Part shown: piece after piece, positions 21,909-29,130 of the stretch | How the letters are laid out: every line of letters starts with the position of its first letter | Position numbering within the stretch: the first letter of the stretch is position 1 | Assembly: GCA_036374435.1 (NCBI GenBank) | Contig: DASUTU010000022.1 | Coordinates: forward strand, 1 to 32,572 | Origin: CALGFI01 sp036374435 | GTDB taxonomy: Bacteria > Actinomycetota > UBA4738 > HRBIN12 | Direction: 5' to 3' | Length of the DNA: 32,572 nt | Translations under genes and position numbers: made by a program | Notes under the pieces: generated by a model | Seen by the model: the letters and a program-made list of their open reading frames with translations, nothing else | Databases searched by the model: none | Told to the model about the DNA's origin: nothing

Positions 21909-23818
21909 CCACCCCCGACCCGGCGGACGGGCGCCGGCCCGGCACGGAGGACGCGCGCGATCTCGGCTACGCCACTCCTCCGCTGCACGTCGTGGCCACT
22001 GCCGGGCACGTCGATCACGGCAAGTCCACGTTGATCCGGCGACTCACCGGCATCGAGCCCGATCGCCTCGTGGAGGAGAAGCGGCGAGGGCTGACGATCG
22101 ATCTCGGCTTCGCCTGGCTCACTCTGCCGTCGAACCTGGAGATCGGATTCGTCGACGTCCCCGGCCACGAGCGGTTCGTCCGAACCATGCTCGCCGGAAT
22201 GGGGCCGGTGCGGCTCGCGCTGTTCGTCGTGGCGGCCGACGAAGGCTGGAGCCGGCAGTCGGAGGAGCACCTGGCGATCGTCGACGTCCTCGGCGCCGAC
22301 GGGGCGGTCGTGGCCCTCACCAAGAGCGACCTCGTCGACGCGCGGCGGCTGGCGGAGGTGTCCGGCAACGTGACGAAGCGTCTGGCGGGCACGGCGCTCG
22401 AAGGCGCGCCGGTCGTTCCGTGTTCGGCCGTGACCGGTGCCGGGCTGGGCGAGCTCACCACGGCGCTCGACGCGATGGTCCTGGCCGCCCCGCGAGCGGC
22501 CGAGGGCGACCGCATCCGGCTCCACGTGGACCGCGTCTTCACCATCGCCGGGGCCGGCACCGTCGTGACCGGGACCTTGACCGGCGGGCCGCTCGCGGTC
22601 GGCGACGAGGTGGACCTGCATCCGTCCGGGATCCGCGCCCGCATCCGGGGGCTCCAGACGCACAAACGGCGGATCGAGCTCGCGCGCCCGGTGTCGCGGG
22701 TCGCGGTCAACCTCGCCGGGATCGAACGCATGCGCCTCGAGCGCGGCGACGTGCTCACCCGGCCCGGCGAGTGGCAGCCGACCTCCACGCTCGAGGCGTG
22801 GGTCGGCCCGGTCCGGGGCCTCGATCATCCCGTGACGGGCCGCGGGGCCTTCACGTTCCACGCCGGCGCGGCCGAACGCACGGCGACCCTCCGCCTCTAC
22901 GACACGTCCGCCCTTCCCGACGACGGCGCCTTCGCTCGGGTCCGGCTCTCGGCGCCGCTGGTCCTGGACGTGCACGACCGCTTCGTGCTCCGGGAGTCCG
23001 GGAGGCGCGAGACGGTGGCCGGCGGCCTGGTCCTGGATCCGTTCCCGCCGCGCCGGCCCGGCGCGGACGCCGCCGTGCGGCTCGACCGCCGCCGGAACGC
23101 CTCGAGATCTCTGCTCCCCGCCGTCCTGCTGGCCGAACGCGGCGCGGTTCGGCGGGCGGAGTTGGCCTCGCAGACCGGCGAGGGGACGGTCGACGGGCTC
23201 GAACCCATGGGTGGATGGTGGGTGGCCCCGCCCGTGCGGGCCTCGGTGGAGGGATCACTCGTCGAGCGCCTCCGGGCCTTGCACGAAGCCAACCCCTCGG
23301 CCGACGGGGCCGGCGCCGCCACGGTCCGCGGGTGGGCCCTCGAGGCACTCCGGCTCGCCGGCGCTCCCGCCGACGGCGACCTCGCCGACGTGCTGGTAGA
23401 GGACCTGGCGGGGTCGGGGGTCCTCGCCCGAACGGGAGCGACCGTTCGGCTCCCGTCCCACCGGCCCGGCGTCGCGACCGAGGAGGTGGACCGGATCGCC
23501 GCGACGGTGGCGGCCGGCGAGCCGTCTCCGCCGACGATCGCGGACCTCCGGCGGTCGGGAGTCCCGGCGGAGACGATCGAGGCCGCCATCCGGGCCGGGG
23601 CGCTGATCCGCGTCGGTCCCGAACTCGTGATGACTCCAGGGTTCGTCGACAAGGCCGTCGAGGTGGTCCGGTCCACCGGCTCGCGCGGGATCACCGTGAG
23701 CGAGGTCCGCCGGCAGCTGGGAACCACGCGGAAATACGCCGTTCCCCTCATGGAGCACCTCGATCGAAGCGGCCTCACCAGGCGGAGCGGCGACCTGCGC
23801 TTCGCCCGTGGGACCTGA
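21905..23818 (+). CDS. selB: Selenocysteine-specific elongation factor
   Basis: A 637-aa SelB, the GTPase that carries Sec-tRNA(Sec) to the ribosome at UGA codons marked by a SECIS hairpin. The G domain has G1 AGHVDHGKST (33-42), G3 DVPGHERF and G4 TKSD. It is followed by EF-Tu-like beta-barrel domains (FTIAGAGTVVTGTLTGG, LETHKRR-type LQTHKRRIE) and a C-terminal region of winged helices (end motif RKYAVPLMEHLDRSGLTRR) that reads the SECIS. GTG 21905 overlaps the selA stop by GTGA; about 26 residues precede the first G-domain strand, a mild extension. The pair implies that selenoproteins exist in this organism, though none is seen here. Confidence 0.96.
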   Translation: MTTPDPADGRRPGTEDARDLGYATPPLHVVATAGHVDHGKSTLIRRLTGIEPDRLVEEKRRGLTIDLGFAWLTLPSNLEIGFVDVPGHERFVRTMLAGMGPVRLALFVVAADEGWSRQSEEHLAIVDVLGADGAVVALTKSDLVDARRLAEVSGNVTKRLAGTALEGAPVVPCSAVTGAGLGELTTALDAMVLAAPRAAEGDRIRLHVDRVFTIAGAGTVVTGTLTGGPLAVGDEVDLHPSGIRARIRGLQTHKRRIELARPVSRVAVNLAGIERMRLERGDVLTRPGEWQPTSTLEAWVGPVRGLDHPVTGRGAFTFHAGAAERTATLRLYDTSALPDDGAFARVRLSAPLVLDVHDRFVLRESGRRETVAGGLVLDPFPPRRPGADAAVRLDRRRNASRSLLPAVLLAERGAVRRAELASQTGEGTVDGLEPMGGWWVAPPVRASVEGSLVERLRALHEANPSADGAGAATVRGWALEALRLAGAPADGDLADVLVEDLAGSGVLARTGATVRLPSHRPGVATEEVDRIAATVAAGEPSPPTIADLRRSGVPAETIEAAIRAGALIRVGPELVMTPGFVDKAVEVVRSTGSRGITVSEVRRQLGTTRKYAVPLMEHLDRSGLTRRSGDLRFARGT

Positions 23819-23848
23819 CGATCGGGGCGGTCCCCCGCGGGGCTGCGT

Positions 23849-24304
23849 TCAGGCGATCCGCACGACCAGCGCGAGCTCGACGGAAGCGCCGAGCGGCAGC
23901 TCCGCCACCCCCACGGCGGCCCGGGCGTGCCGGCCGCGGTCGCCGAAGACCTCGACGAACAGGTCGCTCGCGCCGTTGGCCACCTTCGGCTGGTCCGTGA
24001 ACCCCGGAGCCGAGGCGACGAACACGTCGAGCTTCACGATCTCGGCCACCCGGTCGAGCGACCCCAGCTCGTCGCGCAGCGCGGCGAGCGCCTGGAGCGC
24101 ACATCGCCGGGCCGCCTGCTGTCCCTGCTCCACCGAGAGCTCGGCGCCGAGCCGGCCGGCGGAAAGGAGCTCGCCGGCTTCGATCGGGACCTGCCCGGAG
24201 ACGAACGCGAGATCGCCGGCCATCCGGACCGGGACGTACGAGGCGAGGGCCGCCGGAGGGGCCGGGAGCTCGATCCCGATCTCGAGCAGTCGTTCGTCGA
24301 TCAG
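23849..24304 (-). CDS. RidA/YjgF-family protein, uncertain (CTG?) start
   Basis: A RidA-superfamily protein of about 151 aa, a trimeric fold whose best-known members deaminate reactive enamine/imine intermediates. Seen: LPAPPAALASYVPVRMAGDLAFVSGQVP, the internal RCALQALAALRDELGSLDRV, and near the C-terminus an Arg in HARAAVGVAELPLGASVEL that aligns with the catalytic Arg of E. coli RidA. No ATG or GTG fits the expected start. CTG 24304 (LIDERLLEIGIEL) gives the usual length and has GGGGG about 7 bp upstream; the alternatives TTG 24373 and TTG 24385 add 23-27 unlikely residues. A 12-codon ORF (24339-24301) ends in TGA overlapping the CTG. It ends 30 bp from the selB stop, convergent. Confidence 0.78.
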   Translation of the reverse strand: MIDERLLEIGIELPAPPAALASYVPVRMAGDLAFVSGQVPIEAGELLSAGRLGAELSVEQGQQAARRCALQALAALRDELGSLDRVAEIVKLDVFVASAPGFTDQPKVANGASDLFVEVFGDRGRHARAAVGVAELPLGASVELALVVRIA

Positions 24305-24385
24305 GGCTGGACCCCCGCGCGTCGTCGGACGACGGTCATCCTGCCAGAGGTGGGCGCGGGACGCTCGTGGCAATCGGCCGGGCAA

Positions 24386-24670
24386 TCAGCCTGCGGGGAT
24401 CGAGGCCCGGCGACGTAGGACCTGGCGGCGTTCGAGCTCGTTCAGGCCGCCCCAGATGCCGTGGCCCTCCCGGACACGCAACGCGTAGTCGAGACACGGA
24501 GCGCGCACGGGACATCGGGCGCAGATGGCCTTGGCCTTGGCCTCGCGGGCGTTCTTCTCCTCGCGGCGCTCGAAGTAGTTCGGGGCGAAGAAGAACGAGG
24601 AGTCCTCCCCCCGGCAGGCGGCGTCGAACTGCCAGCCGTAGGTCCAGTCCGCGAACATCCGTTCGGCCAC
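24386..24670 (-). CDS. WhiB-family iron-sulfur transcription factor
   Basis: A 94-aa WhiB-like protein, a family restricted to actinobacteria and their phages. The four cluster cysteines are C19, C50, C53 and C59 (C...Cx2Cx5C), and the turn motif is GIWGG (71-75), followed by the basic tail ELERRQVLRRR. Wbl proteins bind a 4Fe-4S cluster and act through sigma-factor region 4 to control development, redox response or drug resistance; which branch this belongs to I cannot say. GTG 24670 is chosen because GGAGGAGGG lies 9 bp upstream. An open frame runs further to GTG 24790, but those residues are Arg/Pro/Gly-rich and not Wbl-like. The RidA gene follows on the same strand. Confidence 0.93.
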   Translation of the reverse strand: MAERMFADWTYGWQFDAACRGEDSSFFFAPNYFERREEKNAREAKAKAICARCPVRAPCLDYALRVREGHGIWGGLNELERRQVLRRRASIPAG

Positions 24671-24679
24671 CTGGGGCGA

Positions 24680-24688
24680 CCCTCCTCC
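24680..24688 (-). promoter_or_regulatory. Shine-Dalgarno that decides the WhiB start
   Basis: GGAGGAGGG on the minus strand, 9 bp before GTG 24670. Confidence 0.55.
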
Positions 24689-24707
24689 GCCTCGCCGGGC
24701 ACGCCGG

Positions 24708-24722
24708 CACCTCTGAAAGGTG
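24708..24722. repeat. Inverted repeat upstream of whiB
   Basis: CACCT-N5-AGGTG, 38-52 bp upstream of the WhiB start. It could be an operator or a leader hairpin; no clear TANNNT is visible around it. Confidence 0.4.
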
Positions 24723-24762
24723 GTTCGAAACTGGGGCCGGCGGGGATTCGCCGAGGCGGCCG

Positions 24763-24785
24763 GTTTCGGCTCGGACCGCCGAAAC
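24763..24785 (-). terminator. Hairpin after the NfeD-like gene
   Basis: GTTTCGGC-N7-GCCGAAAC is a perfect 8-bp stem starting 9 bp after the stop codon of the NfeD-like gene. No T-tract follows, so it is a candidate terminator only. Confidence 0.45.
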
Positions 24786-24794
24786 GCCACAACT

Positions 24795-26123
24795 TCATAA
24801 CCCCTCGGCGCCGCCGTCGTCCTCGGCCGACTCCTCGGGGGCGGGTTCGGGCTGTACCCGGAGGATCAGGCCGTCCACGCCCCGTACCCGCACCCTCGTG
24901 CCGGCCGGAATCGGCCCGTCGCCGCTCCGACCGCGCCAGAGCGTTCCCTTCACGTAGACCGGACCCTCGGGCTTGAGCTCCCCCCGCGTCTCGCCGACCA
25001 GGCCGACCAGGCCGGTCTGGGTGGAGGTCAACCGATCGCGGGACTGGATCGCCACCGTCAACCCGAACCCCCAATAGAGAAGAGCGGCCAGGACGAACGA
25101 ACCGATCAGCCAGGGGGAGACATCGATCCGGTCGTCCACGACGCCGAACACGATGATCGAGCCGACGGCGAAGCCAACGAGTCCCGCCGCGGTGGCGAGG
25201 CCGAGCCGGCGGATCCGGACGTCGAGCGTCATCAGGGCGAGACCGCCGAGCAACAGGCCCAGCCCGAGCCACGAGAAGGGCGCCACGACGAGGCCGTAGA
25301 CGGCCAACGCGACCATGCCCAGGCCCGCGAACCCGGCGAACCCGAACCCGGGCTGGGTGAGCTCGAACGCCAGGGCTGCGATGCCGAGCACCAGCAGCAC
25401 GTAGATCCACGTGGGTGAGGAGGCCGCGTGGAGGACGCGGTCGACCGGTCCCAGGTCCACGAACCGCACGGTGACCGGCTCCTCGGACTCGGTGCGCGCC
25501 ACGGCCGTCCGCAGCGTGACCTCACCGCGGGCGGTGGAGACCCGGAGGCCGTCGATCTCGTCGAGCAGCTCGGTGACCGACACCGCCGCCGCCTGAGCGA
25601 TGTTGCCCTTGATCGCGTCTTGGGCCGGGCGAGGCTCCCCCGGGAACGCGAGCGGCGTCGGGCGGCCGCGCTCCTCGGCCCACGACGTCGCGAGCGACCG
25701 CATGTGTGCCGGCTCGGGCTCCTCGTGGCCGGCGAGGTCGAGCGGGAAGAGCGGCCCCACGCCGACCCCGGGCGACACCGCCCCGAGGCTCGCCGCATAC
25801 AGAAACAGCAAACCGGCACCCTGCGCCTTCGCCGGTGCCGGGCCCACCCACGCCACCACCGGGACCGTGGCCGCGCGGATCCGCTCGGCCAGCGCCACCG
25901 CGTCCTGGTCCAGCGTCCCCGCCGAGTCCAGCTGGAGCACGACCGTCGAGCCGGACTCCTCGGCCTCGGCCAGCGCGCCCCGGAGGTAGCTCGCGACCGT
26001 ACGGTCGATCGATCCGTCCACCTTGATCACCACGACCGAGGCGTCCGCCGCCTGCGCGCCGGCGACCCCCGGCCAAAGGGCGAGGACCACCAGGAGCAGC
26101 AGGAACGGGGCCCGGCGGCGCAT
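24795..26123 (-). CDS. NfeD/ClpP-class membrane protein with degenerate protease site
   Basis: A 442-aa NfeD-family protein: signal peptide (1-25), an extracytoplasmic ClpP/SppA-like domain (about 28-220), four to five TM segments (about 225-365), and a C-terminal NfeD OB-fold (about 375-425: GLVGLVGETRGELKPEGPVYVKGTLWRG). In the family's serine-lysine proteases the nucleophile sits in an A-S-A-G motif; here the aligned run is A100-Q-G102-A-G, and the lysine position appears as R142 in HMRSLA. The LD(T)PGG strand reads LDSAGT. The protease therefore looks inactive. ATG 26123 is preferred to ATG 26135, because the latter lies inside the TAGCAT promoter hexamer. The likely role is membrane-protein quality control or scaffolding with a SPFH partner that is not encoded here. 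Confidence 0.85.
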   Translation of the reverse strand: MRRRAPFLLLLVVLALWPGVAGAQAADASVVVIKVDGSIDRTVASYLRGALAEAEESGSTVVLQLDSAGTLDQDAVALAERIRAATVPVVAWVGPAPAKAQGAGLLFLYAASLGAVSPGVGVGPLFPLDLAGHEEPEPAHMRSLATSWAEERGRPTPLAFPGEPRPAQDAIKGNIAQAAAVSVTELLDEIDGLRVSTARGEVTLRTAVARTESEEPVTVRFVDLGPVDRVLHAASSPTWIYVLLVLGIAALAFELTQPGFGFAGFAGLGMVALAVYGLVVAPFSWLGLGLLLGGLALMTLDVRIRRLGLATAAGLVGFAVGSIIVFGVVDDRIDVSPWLIGSFVLAALLYWGFGLTVAIQSRDRLTSTQTGLVGLVGETRGELKPEGPVYVKGTLWRGRSGDGPIPAGTRVRVRGVDGLILRVQPEPAPEESAEDDGGAEGL

Positions 26124-26133
26124 GAGTGACCTC

Positions 26134-26139
26134 ATGCTA
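26134..26139 (-). promoter_or_regulatory. -10 hexamer of the NfeD-like gene
   Basis: TAGCAT on the minus strand, 10 bp before ATG 26123; the predicted leader is 0-4 nt. Confidence 0.5.
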
Positions 26140-26167
26140 CCGGCGGGAACGGCCCCCTCGGGGGGGA

Positions 26168-26173
26168 TATCCT
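26168..26173 (+). promoter_or_regulatory. -10 hexamer of the PBP1A-like gene
   Basis: TATCCT, 15 bp before ATG 26189, inside the palindrome GGATATCC. The leader would be about 8 nt, with no Shine-Dalgarno. Confidence 0.45.
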
Positions 26174-26188
26174 GGCCCGCGGACGCCC

Positions 26189-28657
26189 ATGCAAGCGTTG
26201 ACGAGATCCCGCGTCATCACGCCTCTCGTCCCGCTGCTCGTCACCCTGGTGGTCGGGTTGCTGGCGGTGCTGGTGGCGCTCGTCCTGCTCCCGCTGTTCG
26301 CCGGCGCCGGGATGAGCGTGAACGCGTTCCGGGACCGGCTCGACGCCGCGGGCGTCGGCCGCGTGCAGATCCCGCGGCCTCCCGAACGTTCGGTGATCTA
26401 CGCCGCGGACGGCTCCGTCCTGGCGCGCGTGTTCCTGAACGAGAACCGGCGCATCGTCAAGCTCGACAACGTCTCCGAGGTCGCCCGCAACGCTGTGCTC
26501 GCCATCGAGGACGCCGAGTTCTATACGCACGGAGCCCTGGACTTCCCCGGGTTGATCCGCGCCGCCCTCACCAACCTGGCGTCCGGCGAGATCGAGCAGG
26601 GTGCTTCCACGATCTCGCAGCAGGTGGTGAAGAACGTCCTGATCGAGTCCCCCGAGCAGACGTATGCGCGGAAGTTCCAGGAGGCGGCGCTGGCCATCCG
26701 GCTCGAGCGCCGGTACTCCAAGGACCAGATCTTCGAGATCTACCTGAACGAGGTGTACTTCGGGAACGGCGCGTACGGCATCGGCTCGGCGTCCGAGACC
26801 TATTTCCGTAAACCCCCCGGGCAGCTCGATCTGGCCGAGGCGGCCCTCCTGGCCGGTCTCATCCAGGCGCCGGGCCGGTACGACCCGATCACCGATCCCG
26901 AATCGGCGATCGGCCGCCGCAACGTCGTGATCGACCAGATGCTCGAGCTCGGCATGATCGGCGACCGCAGGGCCCAGCGCGCCAAGCTTCGGAGGACCGG
27001 CCTCGCCCCCGACGCCGGACCGCCAGAGCAGAAGATCGAGCCGTTCTTCGTGTATTACATCCGTGAGCTCATCCTGGACAACGCGGACGCTGAGTTCGAC
27101 CCGCTGGGCAAGACACGGCAGCAACGCGTGCGGACCCTCTACCAAGGAGGCCTCCGCATCTACACCACGCTCGAGCCCGAGTGGCAGCGGGACGCGCAGC
27201 GCGCCGTCGACGACAGCGCGCACATCAGCCGCAACGAGGGGCCCGACGTCTCGCTCGTTTCCGTCGAGGCACCGACCGGAGCGATCAAGGCCATGTTGTC
27301 GGGCAAGAACTACCGACGCGATCAGCTCGACCTGGTCTGGCACGGCCGGCGGCAGGTGGGCTCGGCGTTCAAGCCGTTCACGCTCGCCGCGGCGTTCCTC
27401 GACGGGTTCCCGCCCGGGAAGGTGTACTCCTCGGCCTCACCCCTGTGTGGCCTCGCCGGCTGGATCAGCGCCAGCGGCTGCGTCAGCAACGCCGAAGGCG
27501 GCGGCGACGCCGGATTCATGGATCTGTGGCAGGCCACGCAGAACTCGGTCAACGTGGTGTTCGCTCAACTCGCGGTCGACGTGGGACCCGAGAGGATCGT
27601 GGACGCCGCCCAGCTGATGGGGATCACCGCGCCGATGGACCCGGTCCCGTCCATCACGCTCGGCGTCGAGGAGGTCTCCACCCTCGACATGGCCTCCGCC
27701 TACGGCACGCTGGCGAACGACGGGATCCACTGCGAACCGTTCGCGGTGGCGCGGATCGAGCAGCCGAGAGACAGTGGCGGCTACACCGACCTCTATCGTC
27801 ACCGCCCGCAGTGCGAGCAGATGCTCGATCCCGACATCGCCCACCTGATCACGGCGATGCTGGAGCGCGTGGTCAGCGGCGGAACCGGCCGGGCCGCGCA
27901 GATCGGACGCCCGGTGGCCGGGAAGACGGGTACGGCGCAGGACTACACCAACGTGTACTTCGCCGGTTACACGCCGCAGGTCTCGACCGCGGTGTGGGTG
28001 GGCTTCCCCGGGGGCCAGATCCCGATGGACACGTATTACGGCGGGTCGGTGTTCGGCGGTACCGTCGCGGCGCCGATCTGGCAGAGCTTCATGTCGCAGG
28101 TGGTGGGCGGCTACCCGGTGGAGGGATTCGAGTCTCCCCCCGCGCCGCGGCGTGGGCAGGTTCCCGACGTGGTGGGGCTCAAGTCGCAGGAGGCACAGGA
28201 CCTCCTAGTCGAGGCCAACTTCACGCCGATTGTGGAGAAGGTCGACTCGTTCGAGCCCCCGAACACGGTGTTGACCCAGTCTCCCGGCGGCGGATCGTCC
28301 GCCGTGCTCGGCACCGCGGTGACGATCCAGGTGAGCAATGGGAAAAGCGAGCCGGTCGTCGTTCCGCCGGTCACGGGTCTGACCGAGCGGCGAGCGATCC
28401 AGTTGCTGGAGGAGCGAGGGCTGGTGGCGGAAGTGGTCCGGGTGCCGGTCGACGACCGGGGGCTCGACGGCATCGTCGTCGCCCAGACCCCGATCGGGGA
28501 CGGAAACAAGATCGTCGACGTCGGCACCACGGTGACCCTGGAGGTCGGCCGGTTCTCCGACGGGAACGGCGGCGGCGACGGCGACGGGAACGGCGACGGC
28601 GGGAACGGCGACGGCGGGAAGGGGAACGCCGTGACGACGCCGCGCCCGATTCCCTGA
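26189..28657 (+). CDS. Class A penicillin-binding protein with two PASTA domains
   Basis: An 822-aa bifunctional peptidoglycan synthase: short cytoplasmic start, one TM (about 10-40), a GT51 glycosyltransferase domain with catalytic E107 in AIEDAEFYTH and GASTISQQVVKN, and a transpeptidase domain with S392-A-F-K395, S453-V-N455 and K579-T-G. Two PASTA domains follow (about 657-723 and 727-790), which bind uncrosslinked peptidoglycan or beta-lactams. The last 30 residues are Gly/Asn/Asp-rich. This layout matches the PonA-type PBPs of actinobacteria. ATG 26189 begins the basic residue-TM pattern; an upstream in-frame ATG at 26126 precedes the promoter. It is divergent from the NfeD-like gene. 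Its stop is 1 bp from that of convergent yqeY. Confidence 0.95.
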   Translation: MQALTRSRVITPLVPLLVTLVVGLLAVLVALVLLPLFAGAGMSVNAFRDRLDAAGVGRVQIPRPPERSVIYAADGSVLARVFLNENRRIVKLDNVSEVARNAVLAIEDAEFYTHGALDFPGLIRAALTNLASGEIEQGASTISQQVVKNVLIESPEQTYARKFQEAALAIRLERRYSKDQIFEIYLNEVYFGNGAYGIGSASETYFRKPPGQLDLAEAALLAGLIQAPGRYDPITDPESAIGRRNVVIDQMLELGMIGDRRAQRAKLRRTGLAPDAGPPEQKIEPFFVYYIRELILDNADAEFDPLGKTRQQRVRTLYQGGLRIYTTLEPEWQRDAQRAVDDSAHISRNEGPDVSLVSVEAPTGAIKAMLSGKNYRRDQLDLVWHGRRQVGSAFKPFTLAAAFLDGFPPGKVYSSASPLCGLAGWISASGCVSNAEGGGDAGFMDLWQATQNSVNVVFAQLAVDVGPERIVDAAQLMGITAPMDPVPSITLGVEEVSTLDMASAYGTLANDGIHCEPFAVARIEQPRDSGGYTDLYRHRPQCEQMLDPDIAHLITAMLERVVSGGTGRAAQIGRPVAGKTGTAQDYTNVYFAGYTPQVSTAVWVGFPGGQIPMDTYYGGSVFGGTVAAPIWQSFMSQVVGGYPVEGFESPPAPRRGQVPDVVGLKSQEAQDLLVEANFTPIVEKVDSFEPPNTVLTQSPGGGSSAVLGTAVTIQVSNGKSEPVVVPPVTGLTERRAIQLLEERGLVAEVVRVPVDDRGLDGIVVAQTPIGDGNKIVDVGTTVTLEVGRFSDGNGGGDGDGNGDGGNGDGGKGNAVTTPRPIP

Positions 28658-28658
28658 C

Positions 28659-29114
28659 CTACTCGCCGAGCCGCTCGCGCACCTTGGCCTGCACCACCTC
28701 GCCGTCGACGCGCCCTTTGGCCCGGCCCATGACGAACCCCATCACCTTGCCCATCTCGCGCATCGACCCGGCTCCGGTGGCGGCGACGGCCTCGTCGATC
28801 AAGGCGTCGACGGCGGCCTCCTCCAGCGGCTCCGGCGCGAACGCCCGCAGGATGTCGCGTTCGGCGCGTTCGCGTTCGGCGAGGTCCTCCCGTCCGCCGG
28901 CCTCGAAGGCCTCGATGGACTCGGTCCGCTTCTTCACCTCTTTGCCGGCCACCTCGCGCACCTCGTCGTCGTCGAGCTCGCGACGGAGCTCCTTCTCGCG
29001 GTTGGTGATGGCGGTGACGAGCATCCGCAAGGCGCCGAGCCGGATCCGGTCCCCGGACCGCATCGCCTCCGTCATGTCGGCGCGGACCTGCGCCTTGAGG
29101 GTGGACTCGCCCAC
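28659..29114 (-). CDS. GatB/YqeY-domain protein
   Basis: A 151-aa YqeY-like protein, related to the C-terminal tRNA-binding domain of the amidotransferase subunit GatB. Seen: LKAQVRADMTEAMRSGDRIRLGALRMLVTAI, KKRTESIEAF, ERAERDILRAFAPEPL, and the end GSMREMGKVMGFVMGRAKGRVDG, which is the family's GxxMGxVM..GRADG motif. The exact cellular role is unclear. GTG 29114 is the start that begins near the first helix, with GGAGG about 10 bp upstream; ATG 29132 would add six residues and overlap the divergent phosphoesterase start at 29131. Confidence 0.9.
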   Translation of the reverse strand: MGESTLKAQVRADMTEAMRSGDRIRLGALRMLVTAITNREKELRRELDDDEVREVAGKEVKKRTESIEAFEAGGREDLAERERAERDILRAFAPEPLEEAAVDALIDEAVAATGAGSMREMGKVMGFVMGRAKGRVDGEVVQAKVRERLGE

Positions 29115-29116
29115 CG

Positions 29117-29122
29117 TACACT
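29117..29122 (+). promoter_or_regulatory. -10 hexamer, leaderless promoter of the second metallophosphoesterase
   Basis: TACACT lies 8 bp before ATG 29131 and only 2 bp outside the divergent yqeY start codon. Confidence 0.55.
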
Positions 29123-29130
29123 CGCCTCCC

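Noticed and set aside
23814..23853. CCTGA...TCAGG inverted repeat linking the selB and RidA stops as a terminator
   Set aside because: The outer arms are 5 bp and separated by 30 bp with only a 4-bp inner stem; this is expected by chance because both ends contain stop codons.
24671..24790. N-terminal extension of WhiB to GTG 24790
   Set aside because: The extra residues are Arg/Pro/Gly-rich, span a hairpin, and the GTG at 24670 has a clear Shine-Dalgarno.
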